Assembly: GCA_965208815.1 (NCBI GenBank)
Contig: OZ242357.1
Location: 1,736,001-1,800,000, forward strand
Direction of reading: 5' to 3'
Length of the DNA stretch: 64,000 nucleotides
DNA from: Bin55 sp009840545
Lineage (GTDB): Bacteria; Pseudomonadota; Gammaproteobacteria; Pseudomonadales; Azotimanducaceae
Shown piece by piece: positions 47,927 through 57,142 of this stretch. Position numbers and translations under genes: made by a program. The notes beneath the pieces were generated by a model. That model was not told the DNA's origin. It was given only the letters and a program-made list of their open reading frames with translations, and ran no database searches. Position 1 is the first letter of the stretch. Each line of letters opens with the position of its first letter.

Positions 47927-48847
47927 TCATGCAATAGACCTCTGATCCGCTGCAACTCTTGCCTCTTGTGCGAATGTTGATGGGTTGTAGTTGTCTGCTC
48001 GCTCATCTCGAACTGTCGGAGCGAATTCAGTAAGTGGGTCGCCCGCAACACGAGTATGACGCATGACTCTAGGTTCGGAATAGTCGTACGGCTGGACCCG
48101 ATGCATGATGCATCTATTGTCAAAGATCGCGAAATCACCAGGTTCCCAGTCTATTCCCCACACCCGAGGAGGTTGAGCAATTGACTCAATCAACTCTTTG
48201 AGGAAAGTGAATGAATGTTCCGCAGAGAATCCTTCAATTCCGTAAGCGTGACGTCCAGAATAGACCGCCTTGCGTCCTGTAACGGGATGAATCTTGACGA
48301 GAGGCCGCAATGGTGCGCCAAACGTATGAAATCCATAGCCTTCACCGGTATGTGTAGGTTGTCCCAGTTGTTCATGAGACCAATAGTTAGAGTGTCGGGC
48401 GCACAAACTACTAAGTTTTTCTTTAGTAGTCGAATCCAATGCATCGTATCCAGCTCGAGCATCCGCCCATTCGGTTTGCCCTCCGCTGGATGGAACCACC
48501 ATCGCCGTTAGAGACGAAGCTTTCGCAGCCAACGGCATGAATGAACTGTCATGATGCCAACGTTCGTTTCCTCGCAAAATCCAAAACCTGTGTGCGTCGT
48601 CTTGCAATACCGAACCGTCTTTTCGCTGATTGCTAATGGGTACGGAGACGTGCTCAAGTTCGCCGAATCTCTTGGCAAATCCGATCTGTTCTTCTTCACT
48701 GAGAAACTGCTTTGGAAAAGTCAGTACTCCGTATTCATGAAACGCTTCCTCAATCGTCGCCCATTCTGATGGGTCAAGGTCTCCCAAACGAACACTGGTG
48801 ACAGTAGCTCCGAGTGAGACTCCGGAAGGTTCTATTGAGATTGTCAT
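47927..48847 (-). CDS. TauD/TfdA-family 2-oxoglutarate-dependent dioxygenase
   Basis: A 306-residue non-heme iron dioxygenase that couples 2-oxoglutarate decarboxylation to hydroxylation of a small acid. The iron ligands are His98 and Asp100 in WHHDSSF with distal His249 in NRCIMHRV; Arg260/Arg264 in RVMRHTR probably bind 2-oxoglutarate. TauD cleaves taurine to sulfite and TfdA degrades 2,4-D, but substrate residues cannot be assigned here. The next upstream gene on this strand encodes a sulfatase, so sulfur scavenging is a reasonable but unproven theme. Confidence 0.92.
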   Translation of the reverse strand: MTISIEPSGVSLGATVTSVRLGDLDPSEWATIEEAFHEYGVLTFPKQFLSEEEQIGFAKRFGELEHVSVPISNQRKDGSVLQDDAHRFWILRGNERWHHDSSFMPLAAKASSLTAMVVPSSGGQTEWADARAGYDALDSTTKEKLSSLCARHSNYWSHEQLGQPTHTGEGYGFHTFGAPLRPLVKIHPVTGRKAVYSGRHAYGIEGFSAEHSFTFLKELIESIAQPPRVWGIDWEPGDFAIFDNRCIMHRVQPYDYSEPRVMRHTRVAGDPLTEFAPTVRDERADNYNPSTFAQEARVAADQRSIA

Positions 48848-48970
48848 GATTGCGAAATTGCTCTTTTCACCACGTCTTGCCGTTCATTGGCACTTCATTC
48901 GCAGTATACATCGCCATTTTGGCTTGGGTGTTCAATGGTAACTACCCAGGAGATTCCGCAAATCATATAG

Positions 48971-50356
48971 TTACCAAGGTTGCTTCAATTGGCTACATGC
49001 GACCCGCTCAAGGATCTGGTTGCGTAGCTCATTGCTCACATCAAAAAATTCCGGAATTCCAGCGAGATTGTTGCCCTCTTGCGGGTCCCGAATCCGGTCG
49101 AACAGCAAGTAGACTTGACCATTTCTATTGGTAGCGGCTTTCCACTCCTTGGTGGCAAGCATGAATTCGCCGCGAAACTCCGACAAACCAGATTCTCGAT
49201 GTACGACGTCGTGTCCATTCATCGCTGCGCACAGGGACTTGGCGAATTGCCGGTACTCGATCTCTCCTCCCGCGAGCTCCACGAGAGTTGGACCCACATC
49301 ACAGTTCTCAGCCATGCTGTGATTCACACATCCATGGCCTTGCTTCGCTGACGCTGGAGTCCGCACGATCAAAGGTACTCGGACTGATCCGTCTAGAAAA
49401 TTCATTTTGTAAATAAGGTCCGCATCGCCATTCATTTCTCCGTGGTCGGACGTGAATGCAATCACCGTGTTATCCAGTTCTCCCCTTTTCGTGATTGCAG
49501 AAAGGATTTCACCGATCTGGTCGTCGATCAACGTTACGTTTCCCGCATAGTTCGCTCGCATAGCCGCTTGATCGCCTGACTCAAAGTGAGGAGTGCTCCT
49601 CTCCATGTAGAAGTCCAGCCATCCCTTTGGACGTTCACTGAAATTGCCAAAGCGTTTGGTTGGCTGTGGCATGTCGCCGGTGTCGTACATGCTGGCATAC
49701 GGTTCAGGCGAATCCCACGGTTCGTGCGGTCCACCAAAACTCACCCAACAGAACCACGGTTGATCACGGTCGTACTCTTCAAGGTACCTCTTGGCACATT
49801 GCCCAACATACACATCTGCGTAGTACTCAAGCGGGTGAGTTGAAACGCGTGCAACGTGCGGTTTTGTAGCGAATCGATCTCGATAGTCAGTACGGTATGC
49901 TTCTAACAATCCCTTTTCTTCCCAAAGATTTGTCATGTGGCTCATGACGGCAGCGCTTGCACGAGGACCTCCAATCTCATTGACATCGTCCAATCCGTAC
50001 TCATGCAACAAGCCTTCCTTCAATCTAAGATCACCTCTATGAGGGTGTAGGTGGGTCTTGCCGAAAAGGCTCGTTCGATATCCAAGGTCTCGGATTACAC
50101 GCATCCAACTCTGTGCATTCGACGGAAAGGTGAAGTTGATGTTGTTCCAAACGTGTGTGTTGTGGGCGTAAAGCCCACTCTGCAACGTAACTCGAGCAGG
50201 TATGCAGATCGGGGTTGTTGTGACGCAGTTTGAGAATTGGACGCCCTCATTGGCGACTCGATCGAGGTTCTTGGTGTTTACCCAGTTTCCACTGCATCCC
50301 ATGGCGTCCCAGCGTTGTTGATCCGTCATTAGAAAGAGAATGTTGGGCTTGCTCAT
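48971..50356 (-). CDS. type I sulfatase (formylglycine-dependent)
   Basis: A 461-residue alkaline-phosphatase-superfamily sulfatase. PNILFLMTDQQRWDAMGC carries the metal-binding Asp. The CxPxR motif CIPAR at 51-55 shows that Cys51 must be oxidised to formylglycine by a maturation enzyme. FGKTHLHP and TSDHGEMNGD complete the active site. It lacks a signal peptide, so it is cytoplasmic unless processed otherwise. It starts 123 bases upstream of the dioxygenase gene on the same strand and is divergent from the P450. No formylglycine-generating enzyme is in the window. Phosphonate monoester hydrolases share this motif, so sulfate-ester cleavage is likely but not certain. Confidence 0.92.
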   Translation of the reverse strand: MSKPNILFLMTDQQRWDAMGCSGNWVNTKNLDRVANEGVQFSNCVTTTPICIPARVTLQSGLYAHNTHVWNNINFTFPSNAQSWMRVIRDLGYRTSLFGKTHLHPHRGDLRLKEGLLHEYGLDDVNEIGGPRASAAVMSHMTNLWEEKGLLEAYRTDYRDRFATKPHVARVSTHPLEYYADVYVGQCAKRYLEEYDRDQPWFCWVSFGGPHEPWDSPEPYASMYDTGDMPQPTKRFGNFSERPKGWLDFYMERSTPHFESGDQAAMRANYAGNVTLIDDQIGEILSAITKRGELDNTVIAFTSDHGEMNGDADLIYKMNFLDGSVRVPLIVRTPASAKQGHGCVNHSMAENCDVGPTLVELAGGEIEYRQFAKSLCAAMNGHDVVHRESGLSEFRGEFMLATKEWKAATNRNGQVYLLFDRIRDPQEGNNLAGIPEFFDVSNELRNQILERVACSQLKQPW

Positions 50357-50532
50357 CAGAATTAGCCGTGGGAATTAATCAAGGTGCGTATTCGGTAATG
50401 CTAGCAATATGGGGCACGTGTTGGATCAAGCAATGAGAACAGCTTGAACAATTGCTCGTACACACTGCACCTATCTGCTAGTCTAATGAAGGATTCAGGC
50501 TAATAGACCCACCGTTACGAGAAACTTCCACC

Positions 50533-51798
50533 ATGGACGATCCGGTTGTATTTACATCGTCTCCCGCATTGGATGACGAGTTGGTGAAATCCCAGAATTG
50601 GGGAAACGAGGAGTGGGTGAACGCACAGTTCAAGTGGCTTCGCAATAACGATCCGATCAGGAAGTTCGAACCACAGGGCTACGACCCGTTTTGGTCGCTA
50701 ACACGGTTCGAGGACATTCAGAACGTTGAAAGCGACAAAGAGACGTTCATCAACGATCCACGACCAATTCTTGCTCCCAAACTGCTGGAAGTCTTGGTCA
50801 GTCAAATGTTTGGTCGAAGACACCTCGTGAGATCTCTCATAACCATGGATGCACCCGACCACCTTCAATACCGTACTGTGGCTCAGCCTTGGTTCATGAG
50901 AGGAAACCTAAGAAAGATCGAAGACACCGTGAATCAACTGGCTGTGACCTCTGTAGACAAGCTGTGGGAGCACGGCGGCGAATGTGACTTCGTCAAGGAC
51001 ATCGCGGTTTGGTATCCGATTCGAGTCATCATGTCGATTCTGGGAGTTCCAGAAAGCGACGAACCCCTGATGATGAAACTCACTCAAGAACTCTTTGGAA
51101 GTTCAGATCCAGATACGAGGAGATCATTCGAACAGACAGCTCTTATGGATGTAGTGGAAGACTTCAACACATACTTTCGAAAGCTAACCGAATCTCGCAG
51201 GAAGAATCCAACAGACGATGTAGCAAGCGTTATCGCCAATGCCGAAATCAATGGTGAGTCAATGCCTGAACTTGAAACCAACGGTTACTACACGATCATC
51301 GCAACGGCTGGACACGACACCACAAGTTCCTCGATTGCCGGTGGCTTGTTGGCTCTTATCCAGAATCCCGATCAAATGCAAAAGCTCCGACAAGATCCGG
51401 ACCGCTATATGGCCACGGCGGTGGAAGAAATGATTCGTTGGGTCACTCCAGTACGCCAATTCATGCGTACTGCAACGAAGGACGTCGTTGTAAGCGGTAC
51501 CAGCATTTCAGAGGGAGATTCGTGCGTACTCTGGTACCCGTCTGCAAACCGAGATGAGTCTGTGTTTGACAGTCCCTACGAATTTCGCGTCGATCGCAGC
51601 GATTCAAAGCACCTGGCATTCGGACACGGCGTACATCTCTGTCTTGGCCAACACTTAGCTAGGATGGAGCTGAGTGCGTTTTTTCGTGAATTTGTCCGAA
51701 GGGTGAAACATGTCGAGCTGAATGGAGAACCAAGGTACTCACAATCAGTGTTCGTCGGCGGACTGAAAGCGCTTCCTATCCGTTATCAAATTGATTGA
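50533..51798 (+). CDS. cytochrome P450
   Basis: A 421-residue soluble bacterial P450 that would hydroxylate a hydrophobic substrate using electrons from a ferredoxin. The I-helix oxygen motif AGHDTT is at 259-264, the ExxR pair is Glu299/Arg302 in EEMIRW, and the heme motif FGHGVHLCLG has Cys370. The N-terminal part (QFKWLRNNDPIRKFEPQGYDPFWSLTRFEDI) resembles the CYP125/CYP142-like steroid-associated clan as I recall it; this is tentative. No ferredoxin or reductase gene is adjacent. It is transcribed alone, divergently from the sulfatase. Confidence 0.95.
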   Translation: MDDPVVFTSSPALDDELVKSQNWGNEEWVNAQFKWLRNNDPIRKFEPQGYDPFWSLTRFEDIQNVESDKETFINDPRPILAPKLLEVLVSQMFGRRHLVRSLITMDAPDHLQYRTVAQPWFMRGNLRKIEDTVNQLAVTSVDKLWEHGGECDFVKDIAVWYPIRVIMSILGVPESDEPLMMKLTQELFGSSDPDTRRSFEQTALMDVVEDFNTYFRKLTESRRKNPTDDVASVIANAEINGESMPELETNGYYTIIATAGHDTTSSSIAGGLLALIQNPDQMQKLRQDPDRYMATAVEEMIRWVTPVRQFMRTATKDVVVSGTSISEGDSCVLWYPSANRDESVFDSPYEFRVDRSDSKHLAFGHGVHLCLGQHLARMELSAFFREFVRRVKHVELNGEPRYSQSVFVGGLKALPIRYQID

Positions 51799-53118
51799 GT
51801 TTCTCAGTCTGCATATGTGAGTCACCCCCACATACTTTCTGCCTTGTCTAACCACATAAGTATTTCAAGAAACTAATCAATGGGAAAAGCTGTTTTTTCC
51901 GGGTTTTGGTAGTGGGACAAAGACAATTGAATGTCGTGACTAAAGACTGTGGAAAGGAAGAGCTTTTACTGAGGAATTGAGTGCAGGGGTCGTGTTCCCT
52001 GAATGGACCACATAGCCATTAGTTGCTTCTGGTCCAAGATCACGCTGAAACTGCACGATGCTTGACGCCATTGCCGGACGCGGGGTTCCGGTTGTCTTCA
52101 CTTCTATTGGCACAAGACCCTTGTTGGTTCTCACAATGAAGTCAACTTCGGTACCCGCACTGGTTCTCCAAAAGTAGATATGAGGATCAAGTCCGCGATG
52201 GATTAGGGATCTTCGTAATTCCGACAGGACTGCAGTTTCCATGATTGCTCCGCTCATGGGACCAGCAGAAGCATGGAGAGGGTCACTAAGCCCAACCAAA
52301 TGGCACAGAGTGCCGACATCCGAAAAATAGACCTTTGGAGTTTTGACGAGTTGTTTCTTCACGTTGGCAAAGTGTGGACGAAGAACCGTGACTTGGTAAT
52401 TGGCTTCCAGTACAGAAAGCCATGCCTTAATCGTATTGACAGCGACGCCAAGATCTCGTGCGATGGAGGTAATGTTGAGAAGTTGTGCACTTCGAGCCGC
52501 CAATAGTCGAAGAAAGTCCTGAAACTGCGTGAGGTCGCCCACTTGCCGGATCGAACGGACATCGCGTTCTAGAAACGTTCGAACATAGTTAGCGTGCCAA
52601 CGAGCAACATTTCGATCACGGTCGCAAACAAGCTCGGGATAGCCTCCCCGTATAAACTCTTCCCACATTTGGAGGGTGCTGGGAGACTCTTTCGGCTTTG
52701 GCTCAGTGCCTTGTTCCCAAACGAGCGGAGTTTGGGGCCGCGCCTTTGCCTCTCGATTTGAGAGAGGCAGCAACCTGAGAACAGCGGTTCTTCCCGCAAG
52801 CGATTCAGTGACTGTCTCCGAGAGTAGTAAGTCTTGTGACCCCGTTAGCAGATATTGACCGCGTTGTTCACGTTTGGAATCAATCAATTCCTTAATGTAA
52901 AACAGGAGGTCTGGTGCATACTGAACCTCGTCAAGTATGACCGGAGGCGGTAAAGACTCCAGAAATCCTCGCGGATCATGAATGGCTCTAGCTCGAACGT
53001 CTGGAGTGTCCAGTGAGGCATACCGACTGTTGCTCCCAAACACATGCTTTAGTAGCGTCGTCTTGCCCGATTGCCTTGGACCTGTTAGTACAACTGCGGG
53101 GAACTCCTTAGCAACTTG

Positions 53119-54818
53119 CCTTGATATCCGGTTAAGGTCTGCAGAGGTCGGATTCTAGATCATTCCATCCAACGCCAGATAGTTTTTGCTCTTGAATGGG
53201 ACGAGGATGCCGCCACGAACGCCGAGTGTGCGCGAGAGTCGACGGGGAACCGCATATTTCGGCGCGACTGCGCGTTGGTGCGCTGGTTTTGCGAGTTTTG
53301 GGACGAACCGATTCGCGGAAGAGCGGAACTCTTCGCCGGTACGTGGAACATGTCGCCGCTACGTCAGTCTCGATGTCGCCCGACGCGGCGCTCAGCTTGC
53401 GACGGTCTCCCCGAAGCTGTCCGCGGCATGAAGCAGCCAGGCCAGCTCCCAGTTCGAGCGCGCGAAGTTCAGATACAGACGACGGCCGGTGCGCACCAGC
53501 ACGGCCACCGTGCGCATCAGGTGCCGGATGACGTAGCCGAGGCTGCGGCTCCGCGCCTCCTTGGGCAGCATGCGGTGCTGGACGGCCCGCACCAGCAGCT
53601 GGGCGATCAGGGCGCACTCGTAGTACGCCTGGTTCGCCCGGAACCCCATGCAGCGGGGATGGTGCAGGTTCATCTCCCGCAGCGGGCCCTTGAACGCGTT
53701 CTCCTGCCCCTGCTTGCCGCGATGGCGGAGCACCAGCTCCTTCAGGTCGAGATCGTCGCGCGACACCAGGATCACGGTGTGCCGCGGAAACAGCAGCCGC
53801 TCCCCGCCGACCACTTCCTGGCGCACCACCACGTAGGTCTGCATGTTGCGCCACCGCGTCGGGCGATGCGTGATCAGCGCCGCCCTCTCGTGCTCGTTGA
53901 TCTCCTCCCAGTCCGCGTCCTCCAGCACCTGTGCCGCCGCGTCCAGGATCGGTCGCTTGGCGACCTCCGAGGTCACGCTGACCGAGTAGTCCCAGCCCCG
54001 GTCCTCGAAGTGCTCCACCACGTCCCTGCGGTAGTAGGCGTTGTCCATGCGCCCCCACACCGGAACGCCCGCCAGCAGCGGCTCGACGTCGCGCTCCACC
54101 TGCTCGAGCCAGCCGTGGGCGGGATGGGTGTTGCCCGGCCGAAGACGACCGCTCACCTGGACGTGCCCGACGAAGGCGGCCGCCAGCTGGTAGCCGGTCT
54201 CCCCCTGGTAGTCCCTGGCCGCCCCCTCGAAGCGTCCGCCCCGCACCTCGATCTGCGTGGAGTCCAGAAACAGCGGCACGTAGCCCAGCTCGTCGAGAAA
54301 GTGCCGCGCCATCCCCGGAACCACCTCCTGCGCCATCTTGCGGCCCACCGCCCGCAGCGCGGCGACGTCCGTATCCTCGAAGCGGGCCAGATGCTCCCCC
54401 ACCCGGCGATGGCTCGGACGCTCCGTGAGACCCAGCAGCTCGCACGCCGTCCGGTCCCATCCCAGCACCTCCAGATCCGACAGGGCACCGTTCCCCAGGG
54501 CCAGCGAGGCGATCAGCGACCACGTCCTCTCGGCGTCCGGAACCCCCCGTCGCCGTCGCTTCAGAGAGCGCAGACCCGAGAGCTCGCGAAACAGATCCAG
54601 TCGACGCGCCATGCGCGAAAGAAAGCACAGCCCGCCCGATCCCGTGAGATGGTGATTGCTGAAATCGACCTCGACGCGACGGGGATTTGTTATCATGCTC
54701 ATACGCCTCCGGTGCGCACCTGACAGGTGAGTTGTTTGTGTAACGCTATTTTAGCGAAACGACCTGTTATGAGCGCGCCGGATTTTCTTTGGCAATTTCG
54801 CTTAACCGGATATCAAGG
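53119..54818 (-). mobile_element. IS1380-like insertion sequence, copy 2 (1700 bp)
   Basis: Same length and same perfect 18-bp ends as copy 1, in the opposite orientation. The target duplication is 7 bp, CAACTTG, at 53112-53118 and 54819-54825. It is confirmed independently by the reading frame of the interrupted ATPase gene. The frame of the transposase is open. The two copies are nearly identical, with a few differences, the clearest in the short segment just upstream of the transposase start. Confidence 0.93.
53392..54702 (-). CDS. IS1380-like DDE transposase, copy 2
   Basis: A 436-residue transposase with the same DDE residues as the first copy (Asp147, Asp220, Glu334). It differs only at residues 40, 43, 98 and 396. 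Full length and intact, it could supply transposase for both copies. Confidence 0.9.
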   Translation of the reverse strand: MSMITNPRRVEVDFSNHHLTGSGGLCFLSRMARRLDLFRELSGLRSLKRRRRGVPDAERTWSLIASLALGNGALSDLEVLGWDRTACELLGLTERPSHRRVGEHLARFEDTDVAALRAVGRKMAQEVVPGMARHFLDELGYVPLFLDSTQIEVRGGRFEGAARDYQGETGYQLAAAFVGHVQVSGRLRPGNTHPAHGWLEQVERDVEPLLAGVPVWGRMDNAYYRRDVVEHFEDRGWDYSVSVTSEVAKRPILDAAAQVLEDADWEEINEHERAALITHRPTRWRNMQTYVVVRQEVVGGERLLFPRHTVILVSRDDLDLKELVLRHRGKQGQENAFKGPLREMNLHHPRCMGFRANQAYYECALIAQLLVRAVQHRMLPKEARSRSLGYVIRHLMRTVAVLVRTGRRLYLNFARSNWELAWLLHAADSFGETVAS

Positions 54819-54869
54819 CAACTTGCTGAAGTACTGGTTCAAGCGTTCTAGAAAGATATAATGAGTTCA

Positions 54870-54910
54870 TAAGTTAGAATTATGCATTTGAAATGCATAA
54901 TTCTAACTTA
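54870..54910. promoter_or_regulatory. perfect 41-bp palindrome at the ATPase start codon
   Basis: Two 20-base arms (54870-54889 and 54891-54910) are exact reverse complements around a single central base. The motif ATGCAT lies in each arm. The palindrome abuts and by one base overlaps the ATPase start codon and replaces any usual ribosome-binding site. It could be an operator for a dimeric regulator, an RNA hairpin hiding the start, or a mobile-element end. Confidence 0.75.
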
Positions 54911-55025
54911 CACTCGGCAATCCTTCAATCAAATTCCTACTATCGACATGTGTAGCTGGGAAAACTTCCTGCGTTAGGTCTCGTCCAGCAACATTCAAGA
55001 GAATCGGCCAAGGGTAGAGGGAGGC

Positions 55026-56249
55026 TCAATTACAGTTCAGTGTGGGATTTCTCTCCACACAATGCAAATGTTGACGGATCATCGGAGTGGCCAGCGCCAA
55101 CGCTCCTCGCCGTCCAGTAGCCCCAGAGCCAGAGGCCAGGATGTTCAACGCGGCGTTCACGTCCGCGTTGCCTTCGTGTCCGCATGCCGCGCACTCGAAG
55201 CGCGACTGCGATTTTCTGTTTTCACTGTTTCGATGCCCGCAGGCATGGCACGTCTGCGACGTGTAGGGGGCAGGAACCTTGGTCAGCTCCCTCGTCTTGT
55301 ACGACAGCATTCCTTCCAGCAGTCCCCAGCCCGAATTCAGTATGGATCGGTTCAGTCCGGACTTAGCCTTGACGTTCGTTGCCGGCTCGTCCGCCGTTCC
55401 CCTCGCGCTCGACGTCATTGCCCTGACGTTCAGATCCTCGATCACCACCTCGCTGGCGGTGTCGGCGCACATCCGGCTGACCCGGTGGCACCAGTCCCTG
55501 CGCTTCTGGGCGATCTTTCGCGACGTCTTCGCGACCAGATGCCGGGCCTTTCCTTTGCGGTTCGATCCATCCTCTCTTCGCGCCATCATGCGCTGGTAGC
55601 GTCGCCTTCGCGCCTCGTGCCTCGCAAGATCGGGCAGCGAGACAATGTCACCCGTGCTGAAAGCCACCTGTCCGGCGTTCCGGTCCATTCCCAGGGCGAG
55701 TCCGTTCTCAAGCGGTTCCTCGATGTCCACCTCGTACGAAACCGTGCAGTACCACCGGCCGCACGATCGCGTGACTCGAGCCTGTTTCGCGATGCCGTCC
55801 GGATACGGATTGCCGCCATGTCTTCGAAGAACATACCAGCCCAGACAGGGAATGCGGATTCTCCCCTTGAAGATTCGGACCTTGTCCGGGATGGTCACGC
55901 CGTCGTCGCCCCGACGAGCCTTGAACCTCGGCCGTCCTCCCTTGCCGTCGAAGAATCTCCTCCACGCGTCCGACTGGTGTTTCAGAGCGTAGCGCACGGG
56001 CGCATAGGGAAGCTCCCGCAGCCAGGGAGTTTGGTCGCGCAGCGACTTGAACCGCGTCCCCAGACTGAAGAAGGAGGTGGAGGGCTTCTCGCCGCCTTCG
56101 CGCCGGGCGATCTCCAACAGTCGATCCTGCTCCTCCAGCGTCGCGTTCCACACGAAGCGGCACGCGCCCGCGAGTCGCGAAAGCGCATGTGCCTTCGCCT
56201 TGGTGCACGGCAGCAGACGGTAGGTGACGTTTCTGACCTCTCGATCCAT
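55026..56249 (-). CDS. tnpB: TnpB-type RNA-guided nuclease (IS200/IS605 OrfB)
   Basis: A 407-residue TnpB, the ancestor-type relative of Cas12. TnpB is guided by an RNA made from the element's right end and cuts DNA next to a short motif. The RuvC residues are all present: Asp189 in GMDRNAG, Glu271 in VIEDLN and Asp363 in NADVNAALN. The zinc finger uses Cys334/337 and Cys353/356. No TnpA transposase is nearby, so it is a stand-alone form that can move only with help. The guide RNA should overlap or follow the gene's 3' end (about 54950-55200, minus strand). Its composition is more G+C-rich than its neighbours. Confidence 0.93.
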   Translation of the reverse strand: MDREVRNVTYRLLPCTKAKAHALSRLAGACRFVWNATLEEQDRLLEIARREGGEKPSTSFFSLGTRFKSLRDQTPWLRELPYAPVRYALKHQSDAWRRFFDGKGGRPRFKARRGDDGVTIPDKVRIFKGRIRIPCLGWYVLRRHGGNPYPDGIAKQARVTRSCGRWYCTVSYEVDIEEPLENGLALGMDRNAGQVAFSTGDIVSLPDLARHEARRRRYQRMMARREDGSNRKGKARHLVAKTSRKIAQKRRDWCHRVSRMCADTASEVVIEDLNVRAMTSSARGTADEPATNVKAKSGLNRSILNSGWGLLEGMLSYKTRELTKVPAPYTSQTCHACGHRNSENRKSQSRFECAACGHEGNADVNAALNILASGSGATGRRGALALATPMIRQHLHCVERNPTLNCN

Positions 56250-56289
56250 GCACTTGTTATGGAGCCTAACCCCTCAATTTCAAGAGTGA

Positions 56290-56532
56290 ACGACGATATC
56301 CCGCATGAAACTGGAACAGAGCGTAGAGGGACACTTACGAACTCGTGCCGAACTAAACAATAGCCTCCTTGAGGAAGAAGCTCGCCAGATTCTGTGCGAC
56401 GCAGTCAGAACTGTAACCTAGCAAGTGAGAAATCTGACAACGTTCACTCGTGAGTGCTTTGAACCGATCAGATTCGTTGAACTCAAACCTCCGGAACGCG
56501 GTTCGATGCGCGAACCTCCAAGATTCTGCTAG
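56290..56532 (+). pseudogene. FitA/VapB-like ribbon-helix-helix antitoxin pseudogene
   Basis: One frame reads TISRMKLEQSVEGHLRTRAE then LNNSLLEEEARQILCDAV, a stop TAG at 56419-56421, and in the same frame NLTTFTRECFEPIRFVELKP then PERGSMREPPRF to a stop at 56530-56532. The pattern LxTRAxxNxxSxEEEARxIL and the C-terminal MREPP tail are typical of FitA-type antitoxins, and the total of about 81 codons is the right length. No good start codon exists before ATG 56305. A 23-codon stretch downstream (about 56535-56603, CVDLVINYVTEFLHPIPS) faintly resembles the start of a PIN-domain toxin. Confidence 0.65.
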
Positions 56533-56609
56533 AAATTGCTTTGTGTGTTGATCTTGTTATCAACTATGTGACTGAGTTCCTGCACCCAATTCCGTCGGTA
56601 TGAGTTGCA

Positions 56610-57016
56610 GCGAAAATTCACTATACAGGAGTTTACCGGGAGGCGATGGAGTTCTACGGCTCAGTGTTCGAAACGACCATTGAAACCATGCAAACATTCG
56701 CGGATGGTCCAGAATCGAGTGGGGACATCGAAGGCGACCGCGTCATGCATGCGTCAATGTCCTTCGAAAACGGAACAATGATGGCAAGCGACACTCCGCA
56801 GGAAACGTCGGATTTGGTAATTGGAGGTAATTTCTCACTTAGCCTTGAAACAAAGGACTCCGGGCAAACAGACAATTGGCTGCAGAAACTGTCAGCAGAC
56901 GGGGAACTTTGACAATGCCGGCTTAAAAAACACTTTGGGGTGCTTATATTGGTATGTGTCGCGACAGATTTGGTGTCGACTGGATGATTCTGTGTGATCG
57001 GCAGGCAGAAGGATAG
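56610..57016 (+). pseudogene. VOC/PhnB-type glyoxalase-fold protein, decayed
   Basis: The frame AKIHYTGVYREAMEFYGSVF followed by RVMHASMSFENGTMMASDTP is typical of PhnB-like VOC domains. It lacks a start codon (an in-frame TGA precedes it), shifts frame at about 56908 after LSADGEL, and continues in the second frame as TMPA, a TAA, then KTLWGAYIGMCRDRFGVDWM to TAG 57014-57016. Three lesions make it nonfunctional. The ATG at 56646 would give only an 88-residue fragment. A second, shorter remnant of a closely related gene is at 63592. Confidence 0.75.
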
Positions 57017-57142
57017 AAAACACTAGCGTGAATGACCTCGGGCACGTATCGCAATTCTGTGCCTTTCTTGCGGTATTTTGGTCAATGTAACTTGCTCGGA
57101 GGTGATGCCAAGTACCAACGATCAAGTTGTGAACTCATAGGG

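Larger units (their letters stand above)
51940..54870 (-). pseudogene. AAA ATPase with DUF4143, split by IS1380-like copy 2
   Basis: The main body (53118 down to 51940) encodes the P-loop GPRQSGKTTLL right beside the IS, then LDEVQYAP (Walker B region), YLLTGSQDLLL, and a C-terminal DUF4143 domain with GTEVDFIVRTNKGLVPIEVK. The missing start lies past the IS: ATG 54870 encodes MNSLYLSRTLEPVLQQV. Removing the 1700-bp IS and one 7-bp duplication joins these in frame as a 407-residue protein of standard length and sequence. Such ATPases are widespread, often with restriction/toxin-like nuclease features, and have no settled function. As it stands the gene is broken before the P-loop. Confidence 0.9.

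Noticed and set aside
51814..51900. Weak hairpins between the P450 and the ATPase gene, considered as terminators
   Set aside because: Stems are only 6 bp, A/T-rich, and lack a clean T-run.
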